Made by a program: the position numbers and the translations under genes
In this document: piece after piece, positions 5,250 through 12,796 of the stretch
Position numbering within the stretch: position 1 is the stretch's first letter
How the letters are laid out: every line of letters begins with the position of its first letter
Notes under the pieces: model-generated
Seen by the model: the letters and a program-made list of their open reading frames with translations, nothing else
Databases searched by the model: none
What the model was told of the DNA's origin: nothing
IMG/VR virus record: IMGVR_UViG_3300009285_001659
Location: 1-29,381 of that record
Strand: one strand, 5' to 3'
Length of the DNA: 29,381 bases
Source: a virus

Positions 5250-6459
5250 GATTGTAGCTAAGGGCAGACGCTTCGGTTTAACAAGGGGGGCTGCTAATAA
5301 TTTCATTGAAGAAGCAATAGAAGGAAAATTCAAGCAAGGACTATGGGGTGACGTCATCAACTCAAACATAGATCGTTATGTTGAGCGTTACTTCTTGCCT
5401 CATCTTTATAAGATTCCTCGTACTCAATGGAAATGGAGACAACAGTCTAAAGTCTTAGAGATGTTTGATTCTTTTATTGACTTTCGTAGTGCTGAAAGAC
5501 CTGAGGGTTGGGAGGGGTTTGGTTATGATAAAGTTTTTTTAAACGAGGCAGGTATTATTCTTAATGATGACTATCTTTGGAACAACGCCATTAAGCCTAT
5601 GCTTTGGGAGTATAAGCCTAGATCGGTAATAGGAGGTACGCCTAAAGGAATGAACCTATTTCACGAACTTTATCTAAGAGGACAGGACACCAATCAAACA
5701 GACTATCAATCGTTTCACTTTACTTCATTCGACAATCCTTACCTAGATCACAACGCTTTAGCAGAAGATATGAAGTCTATGCCTCAAGCAGTTATCCAAC
5801 AAGAGATTTACGCAGAGTTTCTAGAAGATACTGGTGTTGTATTTAGAGGCACTAAAGAAGTGATGACATCTAAGGCACAAGAACCTATTAAGAATCATAT
5901 ATACGTTATGGGAGTTGATCTGGCTAAGGTTCAGGATTTCACAGTTATTACAGTTTATGATCGCCATACCAACGCACAGGTCTATCAAGATAGATTTAAT
6001 ACTCTTGATTGGAACTTACAAAAGAAAAAGATTAAAGAAATTAGTAAAAAGTATAACAATGCTCTAATTGTATTAGACGCAACAGGACTAGGTGATCCCA
6101 TCGCTGATGATCTCATAAGAGATAACCTCCCAGTAGAACCATATAAATTAACTAACGAGAGTAAAAAAGAACTCATCGAGAAGTTAATTATTTGGATCGA
6201 ACAGAAGAAATTTGCAATGCTTCCGCTACAGGAAACGCTTGCAGAATTTTCAAGTTTCACTTATGATGTAACAAACAGAGGTAGGATTACTTATAACGCA
6301 CCTACAGGATTTCACGATGATATTGTGATCTCACATGGTTTAGCGATATGGGGTCTTAACCCAACGGTAGAAGAAGTCAAAGCCGAGCCTGTTTCCTTGA
6401 TACGATCAGAGTATTTGAGACAATTAAAAGGAGACAATTATGAGGATGGCTACTTCTAA
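5170..6459 (+). CDS. terL: Terminase large subunit
   Basis: 429 aa, the normal size. The N-terminal ATPase begins FPKQETVFQSPARFKIVAKGRRFGLTRG (broken here as K15-E17 and A30-G40): the P-loop is deviant, with Lys at the front (K31-G-R-R-F-G-L-T) instead of GKT. Walker B is KVFLNEAG (121-128), with Asn in place of the first acidic residue. The RNase H-like nuclease follows with GVDLAKVQD (D250), VLDATGLGDP and HDD (382-384). It pumps DNA into the prohead through the portal and cuts it. No later Met allows an intact ATPase, so the 80-nt overlap with the upstream gene is real. Confidence 0.92.
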   Translation: MQEIKIPLTILNFPKQETVFQSPARFKIVAKGRRFGLTRGAANNFIEEAIEGKFKQGLWGDVINSNIDRYVERYFLPHLYKIPRTQWKWRQQSKVLEMFDSFIDFRSAERPEGWEGFGYDKVFLNEAGIILNDDYLWNNAIKPMLWEYKPRSVIGGTPKGMNLFHELYLRGQDTNQTDYQSFHFTSFDNPYLDHNALAEDMKSMPQAVIQQEIYAEFLEDTGVVFRGTKEVMTSKAQEPIKNHIYVMGVDLAKVQDFTVITVYDRHTNAQVYQDRFNTLDWNLQKKKIKEISKKYNNALIVLDATGLGDPIADDLIRDNLPVEPYKLTNESKKELIEKLIIWIEQKKFAMLPLQETLAEFSSFTYDVTNRGRITYNAPTGFHDDIVISHGLAIWGLNPTVEEVKAEPVSLIRSEYLRQLKGDNYEDGYF

Positions 6460-6829
6460 CGAAGCATTATTTTTTGTTGAAGATCAATTAAATAGATCTC
6501 AAATTCCATTCGTTTTGCTCGGTGAAACTGCCAAACAAGCTCAGAAGGGTTTTGAGAGTGTTTTTGAAGGAGATATTCAAATAGGGATCTTAAATAAAGA
6601 TTATACACAGAGTGGCAGGTCTACTTTAAAAATGTTAATGCCTCGTCATACAGAGTGGGGAGATAAATTAATTAAAGTAGTTTACAACGGAGTAAACATT
6701 GAAATTAAAATTATTCACCGCAATTATTCATTCTTTAAGAATAGAGATATTATAATTACCTCTATTTCAGACTTTTGTTTGCCAAACCCTTTTAGTAAAT
6801 ATTGGTCAGCTCGTAACTTAATACAATAA
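6440..6829 (+). CDS. Possible nucleotidyltransferase-fold protein (129 aa)
   Basis: A strong Shine-Dalgarno (AAAAGGAG) sits before ATG 6440, which overlaps the terminase end by 20 nt. The order FVLLGETA, GDIQIGI, then GVNIEIKIIH resembles the G[GS]...DxD...E arrangement of small nucleotidyltransferase-fold proteins that act on sugars, tRNA or antibiotics, but the second Asp is Gln (DIQ), so activity is doubtful. Its place between terminase and portal suggests cargo or a DNA-packaging accessory. The family call is tentative. Confidence 0.4.
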   Translation: MRMATSNEALFFVEDQLNRSQIPFVLLGETAKQAQKGFESVFEGDIQIGILNKDYTQSGRSTLKMLMPRHTEWGDKLIKVVYNGVNIEIKIIHRNYSFFKNRDIIITSISDFCLPNPFSKYWSARNLIQ

Positions 6830-6835
6830 GGAAAT

Positions 6836-7084
6836 ATGACAGAAATTATACTTTTAATCATTATCTTAGCTTTACTTGGTTATCATGCTTGGTATGTTAG
6901 TGAACACGACAAACAAACAAACATGTTTACACGTGCTTTGTTTTCAAAGGATATCAATGACTTTACTAATTCAGAAATTATTAATAAAACTCCAAAAATG
7001 AAAGTTAAAGAAGAAGAATTAGTACCTTTTGACGAATTAAGTGACAAGCAGTTTGAAAAAATAATTAAACAACAGGTCAAATAA
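6836..7084 (+). CDS. N-anchored membrane protein (82 aa)
   Basis: AAGGA precedes the ATG. One membrane span at residues 4-20 (IILLIIILALLGYHAWYV) is followed by ~60 polar residues rich in Lys and Glu. Its last base is the first base of the portal ATG (TAATG), indicating coupled translation. Its function is not recognised; the place next to the portal may reflect a role in late assembly at the membrane or simply insertion. Confidence 0.6.
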   Translation: MTEIILLIIILALLGYHAWYVSEHDKQTNMFTRALFSKDINDFTNSEIINKTPKMKVKEEELVPFDELSDKQFEKIIKQQVK

Positions 7085-8997
7085 TGAAAAACAATACCTC
7101 ATCACTTGAAACAAGATCAATTTATAGAGCAATCGAAAACCAAATCAATACTTATTCTTCAAAGCGCAAATCTTTTGAACGCAGATGGTACGATAATAAT
7201 TTCTTTGATGATGGCTTCCACTTTCGTTATTTAAGCAGACAAACTGGAAAAATAATTGATCTAAGTAGCAAACAAAGCGAAACGAGCCCAAAACGAGCCA
7301 TTCCAAAGGCTAGCAGACAAATCAGAGGTGTTGCTAATTTACTCTTAGGATTAGATCCTCATCCGGTAATTTACCCAGAAGAAGTAAACCAATCACAATT
7401 TCAAGAGAATGGACAATTGAATCAACAGGCATATCAACAGGCTTACGATCTTGCTAAGAAGGTAGCTCAAAAAATTGGACATTGGATTACTGATGAGTGG
7501 GGCGATCAAGAGCTTATAGATAAACTAACTCACATGGTTATTTTAGCCGCTAAGCATGGCATTTCATATATCCAGATCCTTCCAGATCCGATCAAAGAAA
7601 AGATTAATACTAAAGTTGCAGATGCTTTTGATATTTACCTAGATGGTTCTCTCACCGAAATTTATGATTCACCCTCTATTATTAAAGCAGTTCCTACTCT
7701 CATTTCAGAGATTAAGGCCAATGAGAATTTTAAAGAAGAAGCTAGACTAAAGATTAATGCTGATAACGAATACGCCTCAAGTGAAGTTAAGCAAGCCTAC
7801 ATGAACGCTAGGTTTGGAAGTCCAGAGGTAGCAGAACATACCGAAACCCTTATCCTCAAGGAGGCATTTATTAAAGAGTATTTAAGCGATGAAAACAAAG
7901 CTCGTATTCGTGAACTTCAAAACGGAGACATTCTAAAAGACAAAGAAAACGGGGACATGATAATGCGTCATGTCTTTTCAACGTCTAACGGAACTCTACT
8001 CGATGAGTATGTTGATCTTAATGAATATCCTTTTGTTGACTTTAGATTTGAACCAGGAATGATTTATCAAGTACCTTTAATTGAAAGATTTAAAGACGCC
8101 AATAAATCCCTAGACATTGCAATGAGTCGTGTTGAGGGTTTTGCAAACACAATGATTACCGGTATTTACCAGAAGCGTAAAGGAGAGAACTATCAGATTT
8201 CAAATATTCCAGGAGGACAAGTTATTGAATATGAGGGACAACCCTTAATTCAACAACAGCCGGCCAGCGTACCAGCGTTTATGTTTAACTATATGCAGAT
8301 GTTAAACACCAACATCGAAGAACAGGGCGCAAGTGCTTCTGCTCTGGGTCAACTTCCTCAAGGTGTTAAATCGGGGGTGGCTATTGAATCAGTAAAACAA
8401 ACTGAATACGCTAATCTAAAGATTCCCACCAATTATCTTAAAAAAACTGTTAAGCGTATTACAGAGAGATTAATTGATGCAGCCAGCAAATCTTTTATTG
8501 ATCCAAAGACCGTATATATTTTAGATCAAGGAGAACCAGATTATTACAAAGTTATAGGTGAAAGAGGTTTAGCTGCTAGAAAAAAAGCAGGCTTAACCAT
8601 TCCAGACAACACGGTTGTTATTAAAAATAACTACAAAGTCAGAATAGATATTGAACCAGCCCTTGGATTTACAATGCAAGGCAAAAAAGACACAATGTTG
8701 CAAATTGTTCAGTTCTTAAAAGATATGGCTAAAGAAGGCTATCTAACTCAAGATGCCGTTAAACTAGTTATTAATCAATTCTTACAAACTTTCCAATTTG
8801 GCTCTACTCAAGAGTTTATGGAGGCTATGGAAAATGGAACTCAAAGTAATCCTTTGAACGAAGATCAATTAATGCAGATGAAGATCGCTATTGTCGAGGC
8901 CATGAAAGACGCAGGAGTTGTTGGAGACACCACAGAGGATGACATCGCTAAAACAAAGGTTGGCGTAGTGGAAGCACTACGAGACATGGGAGCTTAA
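7084..8997 (+). CDS. Portal protein (637 aa)
   Basis: Follows terminase and precedes scaffold and coat genes, the invariant portal position. The size matches podovirus-type portals. The N-terminal part is the clip/stem lead-in (YSSKRKSFERRWYDNNFF, IRGVANLLLGLDPHP); a central region has INEP-like structural turns; GASASALGQLPQGVKSG and IESVKQTEYANLKIP precede the long crown helices. The C-terminal ~90 residues are acidic and Met/Gln rich (NEDQLMQMKIAIVEAMKDAG). It forms the dodecameric ring through which DNA enters and leaves. No protease or nuclease domain is fused. Confidence 0.85.
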   Translation: MKNNTSSLETRSIYRAIENQINTYSSKRKSFERRWYDNNFFDDGFHFRYLSRQTGKIIDLSSKQSETSPKRAIPKASRQIRGVANLLLGLDPHPVIYPEEVNQSQFQENGQLNQQAYQQAYDLAKKVAQKIGHWITDEWGDQELIDKLTHMVILAAKHGISYIQILPDPIKEKINTKVADAFDIYLDGSLTEIYDSPSIIKAVPTLISEIKANENFKEEARLKINADNEYASSEVKQAYMNARFGSPEVAEHTETLILKEAFIKEYLSDENKARIRELQNGDILKDKENGDMIMRHVFSTSNGTLLDEYVDLNEYPFVDFRFEPGMIYQVPLIERFKDANKSLDIAMSRVEGFANTMITGIYQKRKGENYQISNIPGGQVIEYEGQPLIQQQPASVPAFMFNYMQMLNTNIEEQGASASALGQLPQGVKSGVAIESVKQTEYANLKIPTNYLKKTVKRITERLIDAASKSFIDPKTVYILDQGEPDYYKVIGERGLAARKKAGLTIPDNTVVIKNNYKVRIDIEPALGFTMQGKKDTMLQIVQFLKDMAKEGYLTQDAVKLVINQFLQTFQFGSTQEFMEAMENGTQSNPLNEDQLMQMKIAIVEAMKDAGVVGDTTEDDIAKTKVGVVEALRDMGA

Positions 8998-9120
8998 ATG
9001 AAAAAAGAAACTAAAAAACAAGCTATTGATATTGCTCTTAGTAAAGCCAGAGAAGAAAAAAAATCTGGTTATTCTAAAGACGTGGTGGAAATGGCATTAA
9101 GGAAACATGAAAATAAATAA
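8998..9120 (+). CDS. Hypothetical basic peptide (40 aa)
   Basis: ATG follows the portal stop directly (TAAATG) and the 3' end overlaps the next gene by 14 nt. The sequence is a charged helix (KKETKKQAIDIALSKAREEK, then SGYSKDVVEMALRKHENK). Packed between two real genes and in frame for its full length, it is probably expressed. No function can be given. Confidence 0.45.
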   Translation: MKKETKKQAIDIALSKAREEKKSGYSKDVVEMALRKHENK

Positions 9121-9397
9121 CGATAACCTAGCAAAATCTATTCACTATAGAATGACCGGAGAAGTAAGTGAATATGATAAGAAGAAAAAAGGACTGATCA
9201 AACAACTCAGTAACAATCCTATTGCTAAGAAGTTAGAAGAAAAAGAAGAAATGATGGAGAAGATGGATGAGAGATACGATGAATGGGAAAAGATCCAATG
9301 CTTGATTGGTGGCGCTAGAGAACTCTACATGGATAAAGGAGATTTTAAAGAAGTTGCCAAGAACCTAATTGATGCTTTAACTAAAATATCTAAATAA
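9107..9397 (+). CDS. Hypothetical coiled-coil protein (96 aa)
   Basis: Starts in the end of the 40-aa gene, preceded by AAGGAAAC. The middle is a likely coiled coil (LEEKEEMMEKMDERYDEWEK), with a helical C-terminus. No known domain. It closes the packaging block; 2 nt after its stop lies the -35 box of the scaffold promoter. A head-assembly accessory would fit the position. Confidence 0.55.
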   Translation: MKINNDNLAKSIHYRMTGEVSEYDKKKKGLIKQLSNNPIAKKLEEKEEMMEKMDERYDEWEKIQCLIGGARELYMDKGDFKEVAKNLIDALTKISK

Positions 9398-9398
9398 T

Positions 9399-9427
9399 TT
9401 GACACATTTCTATTAATGAATTATTAT
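9399..9427 (+). promoter_or_regulatory. Late promoter module A (scaffold/coat)
   Basis: TTGACA (9399-9404), exact 17-bp spacer, TATTAT (9422-9427). The expected start is A 9434. The RNA would then open with hairpin GTCA-GCAA-TGAC (9435-9446, a GNRA-type loop) that begins 8 nt after the -10 box, as in modules at 16055 and 22499. An intrinsic terminator follows within 57 nt. Confidence 0.8.
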
Positions 9428-9462
9428 AAAAACAGTCAGCAATGACACCGCATAGTTATAGA

Positions 9463-9490
9463 GCTATGACATAACAGTCATGGCTTTTTT
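9463..9490 (+). terminator. Promoter-proximal terminator A, with competing hairpin
   Basis: GCTATGAC (9463-9470) pairs with GTCATGGC (9477-9484) around a 6-nt loop, followed by six T. A competing stem, CATAG (9451-9455) with CTATG (9464-9468), would break the terminator, giving an attenuator-like choice. It lies upstream of the scaffold gene, so late transcription must pass it. Confidence 0.75.
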
Positions 9491-9500
9491 ATTATACAGA

Positions 9501-9520
9501 ACCGTCCAATTAGGAACGGT
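9501..9520 (+). other. Leader hairpin before the scaffold gene
   Basis: ACCGTCC (9501-9507) pairs with GG-A-ACGGT (9513-9520) with one bulged A. It lies between terminator A and the Shine-Dalgarno of the scaffold gene. It may stabilise or control the read-through mRNA. Confidence 0.4.
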
Positions 9521-9538
9521 CTAAAGAAAGGAAATACT

Positions 9539-10264
9539 ATGTCATTTACGGATAAAGTTGAACCTGAAGAGGTTAAAAAAGTAGAGGAAGTTGTAGAAGA
9601 GGAAGTCGAAAAGATAAAACTTGGAGATGAAGAATTCACACACGATCAACTCAAAAGACTGGTAGATCTCGGTAAAATAGGTGTTGAAGCTGAAGAAAAA
9701 TACAATACATCATTAGACAAAGTATGGCCAGAGTTCGGTAAGAAAAGCAACCAACTTAGAGAATACGAAGAAAAGTTTGCTCATCTGGAAGAAGAGAGAA
9801 ACAAACCTCAGCTCCCAGAAAACGAACAACAAGCAATCGAAGAAGCAAGAGCTGCTGCTAGAAAATTAGGACTAACTTTAGATGAAGATGTAGAAGGTAA
9901 AGTAGGAGCTAAACTTGAAAAAGAATTTAGAAACTACTATCTAAGAGAAAAATCAGCAGAAAGACTCTTAGAAGAAACAAGTCATTTGGAAAAAGAAATA
10001 GATGGATCTGATGGAAGACCAAAATTTAATTCAACAGAAGTTTTGGAATTCATGAAAGAAAACCCAGGATTTAAAAAACCAATTGACGCTTACGAAGCAA
10101 AATATAAATCTGAAACAGATGAGTGGAGAGCGAACCAAATAGTTAAAGCTAAAAAAGGAATTGTTACAAACAATGACAACTTAGGGGTTGACAAACAACC
10201 TCCAGAGGTAAGAGTAACAAGCGCCAATTTAGACCAACTTATTAGAGAAAGCCTAAACAAGTAG
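9539..10264 (+). CDS. Scaffolding protein (241 aa)
   Basis: AAAGGAAA precedes the ATG. The protein is acidic, Glu/Lys rich and almost wholly helical/coiled, with no cysteines. The N-terminus is strongly acidic (VEPEEVKKVEEVVEEEVEK) and the C-terminus carries a short basic/polar helix (SANLDQLIRESLNK), where coat-binding segments usually sit. Position directly before the coat gene and composition support a scaffold that guides prohead assembly and then leaves. No protease domain is visible. Sequence similarity alone would not prove this. Confidence 0.75.
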   Translation: MSFTDKVEPEEVKKVEEVVEEEVEKIKLGDEEFTHDQLKRLVDLGKIGVEAEEKYNTSLDKVWPEFGKKSNQLREYEEKFAHLEEERNKPQLPENEQQAIEEARAAARKLGLTLDEDVEGKVGAKLEKEFRNYYLREKSAERLLEETSHLEKEIDGSDGRPKFNSTEVLEFMKENPGFKKPIDAYEAKYKSETDEWRANQIVKAKKGIVTNNDNLGVDKQPPEVRVTSANLDQLIRESLNK

Positions 10265-10315
10265 CCGTACGGATATTATAAATTTGGAACATAAACAGGA
10301 AAGGAGTACAATTTT

Positions 10316-11560
10316 ATGTCAATTTTATTAAGCAATGTTACAGACACGCTTGAGAAAGTTATCCAACCTTATATTCAGGACAACTTTAACAAGACCACCC
10401 CATTGCTCGATCAATTAAAGAGAAATGACAACGTAGAGTTTTTTAATAATAACTTTTACGCTCCAATTAGAACTTCACGTCACAGTGGAATTGTTAACTT
10501 GGCTAACGATGGCAACAGTCTAGTTAGTGGCAAAGCCTCTACCGATCAAGCAAGTGTTGGTGTCAAAATCTTAACTGGAACTTTCGATATTTCGAAACTA
10601 GTCCTAGACGCTACCAAAACCAGACCAGGTGCAGTGGAAAACCAACTGACCTTTCAGGCTCGTACGTTAAACAATGATTTTGCAAAGGACGTTAACCGTC
10701 AGTATTATTCTGATGGTGTTGGTGTTCTAGCTCAAGTAGCAGGTTCTGTAGGTGCAGGTACTTTAAGCGTCATGTTACCAGATGCAAGTTTGGATGACGG
10801 AAGAAGTATCGATAATTACGGTACAGTCAATGGAGATATCAATCCAACTAAATATTTACAACCAGGAATGGTTTTGGGTATTGGTACTGCCGCCGCCGAT
10901 TTGGGTACTATTTCTACTATTACTGGAAACACTGTAGTAGTCACTGGTGCTCCAGCAATCGTTGCCAACGATTCTATTTATAGAGTTGATGGTAGTGGCG
11001 AAGGTGCAGGGACTGCCGAAATTCAAGGTTTGAGAGCTGCTTTATCTAGTTCAAGTGGTACTAGCGAATACGCTAGTGTTGCTCGTTCTACTTATGGTTG
11101 GGCTCCTCAAATTGGCACAGTCGCTGAAGCCCTATCGTTGTCCGCATTGGAAGATCAATACATTTCTGCCAGAGAGTTCGCTATGTCTGGTGATAGATAT
11201 GCTATTTTCGTCAACAAGACTCTCTACAAGAAATACGGTGATATTCTCACCGCTTTGCGTAGAACAGTTAACCAAACCGATTTACTCGGTGGTTGGACTG
11301 GTCTTGAATTCCAAATCGGCATGGGTAAAGTGGGTGTGTTCTTGGATTACGAAGTTCCAGATGGAGAGGTTATGATTATTAACCTTGATTCTTGGACTGT
11401 CTGTGAGGTATCACCTATGAATTGGGTTGAAGGTCCAGATGGCAAACCTATGGTAAGACGCAGAGATGCTATTACCTATCAAGCTACTATGGTATGGTTT
11501 ACGAACCTACTCTGTAGAGCTCCAGGTGCAAATGGTCGTTTGACTCAAAAGACTGATTAA
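10316..11560 (+). CDS. Major coat protein, HK97-fold type (414 aa)
   Basis: Strong Shine-Dalgarno (GGAAAGGAG) and position after the scaffold. The N-terminal helix region (LSNVTDTLEKVIQPYIQDNF) is followed by an extended arm/loop (FYAPIRTSRHSG), a Gly/Thr/Ser-rich insertion (~160-235) that may be a surface domain, and the A-domain-like end (VGVFLDYEVPDGEVMIIN, then TYQATMVWFTNLLCRAPG). Codons are visibly more GC-ending (GCC, GGC, ACC) than in neighbours, typical of a highly expressed gene. A -10-like TATTATAAA lies at 10274 but has no clear -35. Translation stops at TAA 11558-11560, followed by a structured RNA region. Confidence 0.85.
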   Translation: MSILLSNVTDTLEKVIQPYIQDNFNKTTPLLDQLKRNDNVEFFNNNFYAPIRTSRHSGIVNLANDGNSLVSGKASTDQASVGVKILTGTFDISKLVLDATKTRPGAVENQLTFQARTLNNDFAKDVNRQYYSDGVGVLAQVAGSVGAGTLSVMLPDASLDDGRSIDNYGTVNGDINPTKYLQPGMVLGIGTAAADLGTISTITGNTVVVTGAPAIVANDSIYRVDGSGEGAGTAEIQGLRAALSSSSGTSEYASVARSTYGWAPQIGTVAEALSLSALEDQYISAREFAMSGDRYAIFVNKTLYKKYGDILTALRRTVNQTDLLGGWTGLEFQIGMGKVGVFLDYEVPDGEVMIINLDSWTVCEVSPMNWVEGPDGKPMVRRRDAITYQATMVWFTNLLCRAPGANGRLTQKTD

Positions 11561-11568
11561 AAAAGTGG

Positions 11569-11636
11569 TTTTGGAGGCCGCTCGAAAGGTTATTTTTTAC
11601 GAATCGATAAGTAAAAAAGATTCCTTACCTCCAAAA
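11569..11636 (+). other. Long stem-loop downstream of the coat gene
   Basis: Nested pairing: TTTTGGAGG (11569-11577) with CCTCCAAAA (11628-11636); AAGG (11586-11589) with CCTT (11623-11626); TTTTTTAC (11593-11600) with GTAAAAAA (11611-11618), closing on a 10-nt loop. There is no U-tract beyond the stem, so it is not a plain terminator. It could protect the coat mRNA's 3' end or act with the tRNA-like element that starts 3 nt later. Confidence 0.65.
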
Positions 11637-11638
11637 AA

Positions 11639-11682
11639 GAGAGTAATGGCGACCCAGCAAAGTTCGATTCTTTGCGCTCTCG
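11639..11682 (+). ncRNA. tRNA-minihelix-like element (acceptor + T-arm)
   Basis: The 3' part is a canonical T-arm: CAAAG (11658-11662), loop TTCGATT, CTTTG (11670-11674), then a 7-nt strand CGCTCTC (11675-11681). That strand pairs with GAGAGTA (11639-11645): five Watson-Crick pairs and one wobble. D and anticodon arms are replaced by 12 nt able to form only TGG/CCA. It is not a functional tRNA (no anticodon, no CCA). Minihelices like this are known substrates of tRNA-processing nucleases. A micro-ORF starting at ATG 11646 overlaps it and is an alternative reading. Confidence 0.45.
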
Positions 11683-11686
11683 CAAT

Positions 11687-12010
11687 ATGGTAAAAATTAC
11701 TAAACAAGATAAGATGCGTTTTGGAGCCATACCAGATGCTGATTTTAGTGAATCACATAATAGAAGTGTGATAGCAGCAACAATTAAAAATGCTGACGAA
11801 AACCAAAAGAGAAAACAAAAACTCTTTAGTGAAGGTTTAAGAGATAGAGCAGACATGGTGTATAGCTTTATAAGACACATTGTTAAGGGAGGTAATCAAG
11901 ATAAAACCATAGAAAAATACCTTGGTAAAGATCGTATGATGCAATTAATGGGAGAAGAAAGAATCCGTGAAATGCAACGCATGATGGCTATGCAGGGTAA
12001 GTATAAATAA
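11687..12010 (+). CDS. Hypothetical basic helical protein (107 aa)
   Basis: I choose ATG 11687; the TTG 15 nt upstream lies inside the T-arm-like element. There is no Shine-Dalgarno. The protein is basic and helical (IKNADENQKRKQKLFSEGL) and ends with a Met-rich helix (MMQLMGEERIREMQRMMAMQ). Its position between coat and decoration genes is where head-completion or minor capsid proteins occur, but no family is recognised. Cutting the RNA after G 11682 would leave the ATG within a few bases of a 5' end. Confidence 0.6.
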   Translation: MVKITKQDKMRFGAIPDADFSESHNRSVIAATIKNADENQKRKQKLFSEGLRDRADMVYSFIRHIVKGGNQDKTIEKYLGKDRMMQLMGEERIREMQRMMAMQGKYK

Positions 12011-12024
12011 ATAGAAAGGACATT

Positions 12025-12699
12025 ATGCCACTTAAAAGACATTTGCCAGACGTTAGATTTAGCGGTAATCAAGTCACACCAGACGAAATTGACCGTTATG
12101 AACAGTATCAAGTAATTAATCCAGCCATTAGCGCCACCTTCTTTGGTAGTGCTACTGCAGGCACAGTTGACGAAGTTGTCACCATTGGCTTGGGGAATAC
12201 CAGAGCCGACTTCCCACGTGCAGTTGCTCTCATCTTCTCAGGAAGCGCTTCGGTTAGTGGAACTGCAGCCGTAACTGGTAAAGATCAGTTCGGTGTTTCT
12301 ATCAGTGAAAGCCTAGGTCTTGCACAAGGAACTCAAGCTGCAGGAACTGTTGCAGGCACCAAGGTATTTGCACAAGTCAGTGCTTGTAGTGTAACTATGG
12401 GAACTGGTGTTCTTGGAACTGGAACTGTTTCTCTTGGTGTGCCTATTGCTGGAACTTCCGCTCTTTTTGGCTTACCAACTAAAATTGGCGCAGTCTCCGA
12501 TGTTAAAGCGATCACTTGGTCAAATAGCACTGGGTTATCAATCGCAATTAATGGCGGAACTGTTGCTTCTACCACCTATGTAGATACCACAAATCATGCA
12601 TTTAAAGGTTCGGCTGCTTTGGCTGGTACAATGACCTATACAGTCTTGTACAAACCATCCTATGTTGCTGAAAGTCTAGCCAAAATGGCTAACTTGTAA
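12025..12699 (+). CDS. Decoration or tail structural protein (224 aa)
   Basis: AAAGGA precedes the ATG. Beyond a charged N-terminus (residues 1-30) the protein is rich in Gly, Ala, Ser and Thr with many short beta-type repeats (GTAAVTGKDQFG, GTGVLGTGTVSLG), as in capsid decoration or tail-surface proteins. Like the coat gene it favours GC-ending codons, suggesting high copy number. It is directly followed by a terminator/pseudoknot and the second glycan block, which makes it a natural candidate substrate for glycosylation. The exact role is inference. Confidence 0.6.
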   Translation: MPLKRHLPDVRFSGNQVTPDEIDRYEQYQVINPAISATFFGSATAGTVDEVVTIGLGNTRADFPRAVALIFSGSASVSGTAAVTGKDQFGVSISESLGLAQGTQAAGTVAGTKVFAQVSACSVTMGTGVLGTGTVSLGVPIAGTSALFGLPTKIGAVSDVKAITWSNSTGLSIAINGGTVASTTYVDTTNHAFKGSAALAGTMTYTVLYKPSYVAESLAKMANL

Positions 12700-12738
12700 T
12701 TAAAGCAGATAAGTGATAAAGTTAGGGTAATTTACCAT

Positions 12739-12792
12739 TCTGCGAGATGGAGAATCCCTCTCTAATTCTCGCAGATTAGGGGGGGATTTTTT
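12739..12792 (+). terminator. Terminator interlocked with a second hairpin (pseudoknot or switch)
   Basis: Stem 1: TCTGCGAGA (12739-12747) with TCTCGCAGA (12767-12775), 9 bp perfect. Stem 2: AATCCCTCTCTAA (12753-12765) with TTAGGGGGGGATT (12776-12788), 13 bp with two G-U pairs, followed by T-tract to 12792. The arms alternate (1-2-1'-2'), so they form an H-type pseudoknot or exclude each other as antiterminator and terminator. Just upstream are a weak promoter-like TTGTAA-17-TAAAGT (12694-12722) and a mini-hairpin GGTA/TACC (12726-12736). Confidence 0.75.
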
Positions 12793-12796
12793 ATCT

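Noticed and set aside
11639-11682. A complete tRNA gene.
   Set aside because: Only acceptor-like and T-arm parts are present; there are 12 nt where D and anticodon arms should be and no anticodon. No GAGAGCG-like 5' strand occurs further upstream.
11558-11693. Possible coat extension: the frame after the coat stop (+1 frame) is open for ~43 codons.
   Set aside because: No convincing slippery site in the coat frame, the peptide has no structural-protein character, and the region is better explained by paired RNA stems.
12694-12736. A fourth late promoter module before the glycan block (TTGTAA-17-TAAAGT, hairpin GGTA/TACC).
   Set aside because: Both boxes are weak and the mini-hairpin starts only 4 nt after the -10 box, not 8. 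Kept as a note in the terminator entry.
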